From contig RAYB01000045.1 of the NCBI GenBank assembly GCA_003669055.1, positions 1 to 41,765 of the forward strand: 41,765 nt of DNA. Reading direction: 5' to 3'. Shown here in pieces: positions 41,758-41,765 of the stretch; the first letter of the stretch is position 1, and each line of letters begins with the position of its first letter. Position numbers and translations under genes: made by a program. A model generated the notes under the pieces. The model worked only from the letters and a program-made list of their open reading frames with translations. It had not been told where the DNA came from and did no database searches. The DNA comes from a bacterium 1XD21-70 (GTDB lineage: Bacteria > Bacillota > Clostridia > Lachnospirales > Lachnospiraceae).

Positions 41758-41765
41758 CGAAAGGG

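Overview
The window looks like part of a large integrative and conjugative element (ICE) of the Tn1549/CTn family from a gut clostridial Firmicute, probably Lachnospiraceae-like. That assignment rests on the gene set: a VirB4-type ATPase, an M23+NlpC/P60 hydrolase, DUF4315 and DUF4366 proteins, a CnaB adhesin with sortase, DUF3789, DUF5688, TopB, and a Cys_rich_VLP protein. It is inferred from proteins alone, with no database search. No rRNA, tRNA or CRISPR array was seen.

Layout. (1) Positions 1-~4575 are the right part of a mobilizable element. It has a MobA/MobL relaxase and two leftward cargo units, each headed by the same 324-bp promoter-bearing repeat. This element abuts, and appears to have truncated, virB4 just before its Walker A motif. 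(2) Positions ~4575-9557 are the conjugation operon: virB4 3' part, a PP-loop (PAPS reductase-like) protein, and a two-domain peptidoglycan hydrolase. (3) Positions 9566-17481 are a complete 7.9-kb Tn7-like transposon (tnsA, tnsB, tnsC, tniQ/tnsD and one nuclease-like cargo gene). It has TGT...ACA ends, repeated TnsB-type sites and a perfect 5-bp target duplication, AATGG. It sits 8 nt after the stop codon of the hydrolase gene with its tnsA end facing that gene, as Tn7 does at glmS. (4) Positions 17498-26062 resume the ICE: DUF4315, DUF4366, a 1646-aa CnaB adhesin fused to a class B sortase, then a nucleotide-metabolism cluster (a possible nucleotide-modification protein, ThyX-like, dUTPase). 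(5) Positions 26063-27018 hold an XRE regulator divergent from a SLOG (YpsA/DUF1273) protein. (6) Positions 27124-30659 are an AT-rich two-gene module ended by a strong terminator: a RloC/PrrC-like SMC-type ATPase with a zinc hook and HEPN-like C-terminal motifs, followed by a protein with two PD-(D/E)XK-like nuclease motifs. It is probably a defence system. (7) Positions 30683-41765 hold DUF3789, DUF5688 and topB. topB is split inside its Toprim catalytic motif by a 6.8-kb integrative mobilizable element (IME, 32167-38984). The IME carries a large serine recombinase, a second MobA/MobL relaxase, a structured oriT candidate, a GNAT and small accessory genes, and has perfect 11-bp terminal inverted repeats. 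Downstream of topB are an LPD28-like gene and a Cys_rich_VLP gene.

How it fits together: one conjugative element hosts at least three nested mobile elements, two of them carrying relaxases and sitting in conserved catalytic-motif codons of conjugation genes. The transposon has instead settled into a harmless gap between conjugation genes. The host ICE as sequenced probably cannot make intact VirB4 or TopB unless the guests excise, whereas excision of the topB guest would restore a 702-codon topB exactly. The strongest candidates for new biology are the Tn7-like element that seems to use an ICE gene as its attachment site, the RloC-like plus dual-nuclease module, and the cargo-heading 324-bp promoter repeats.
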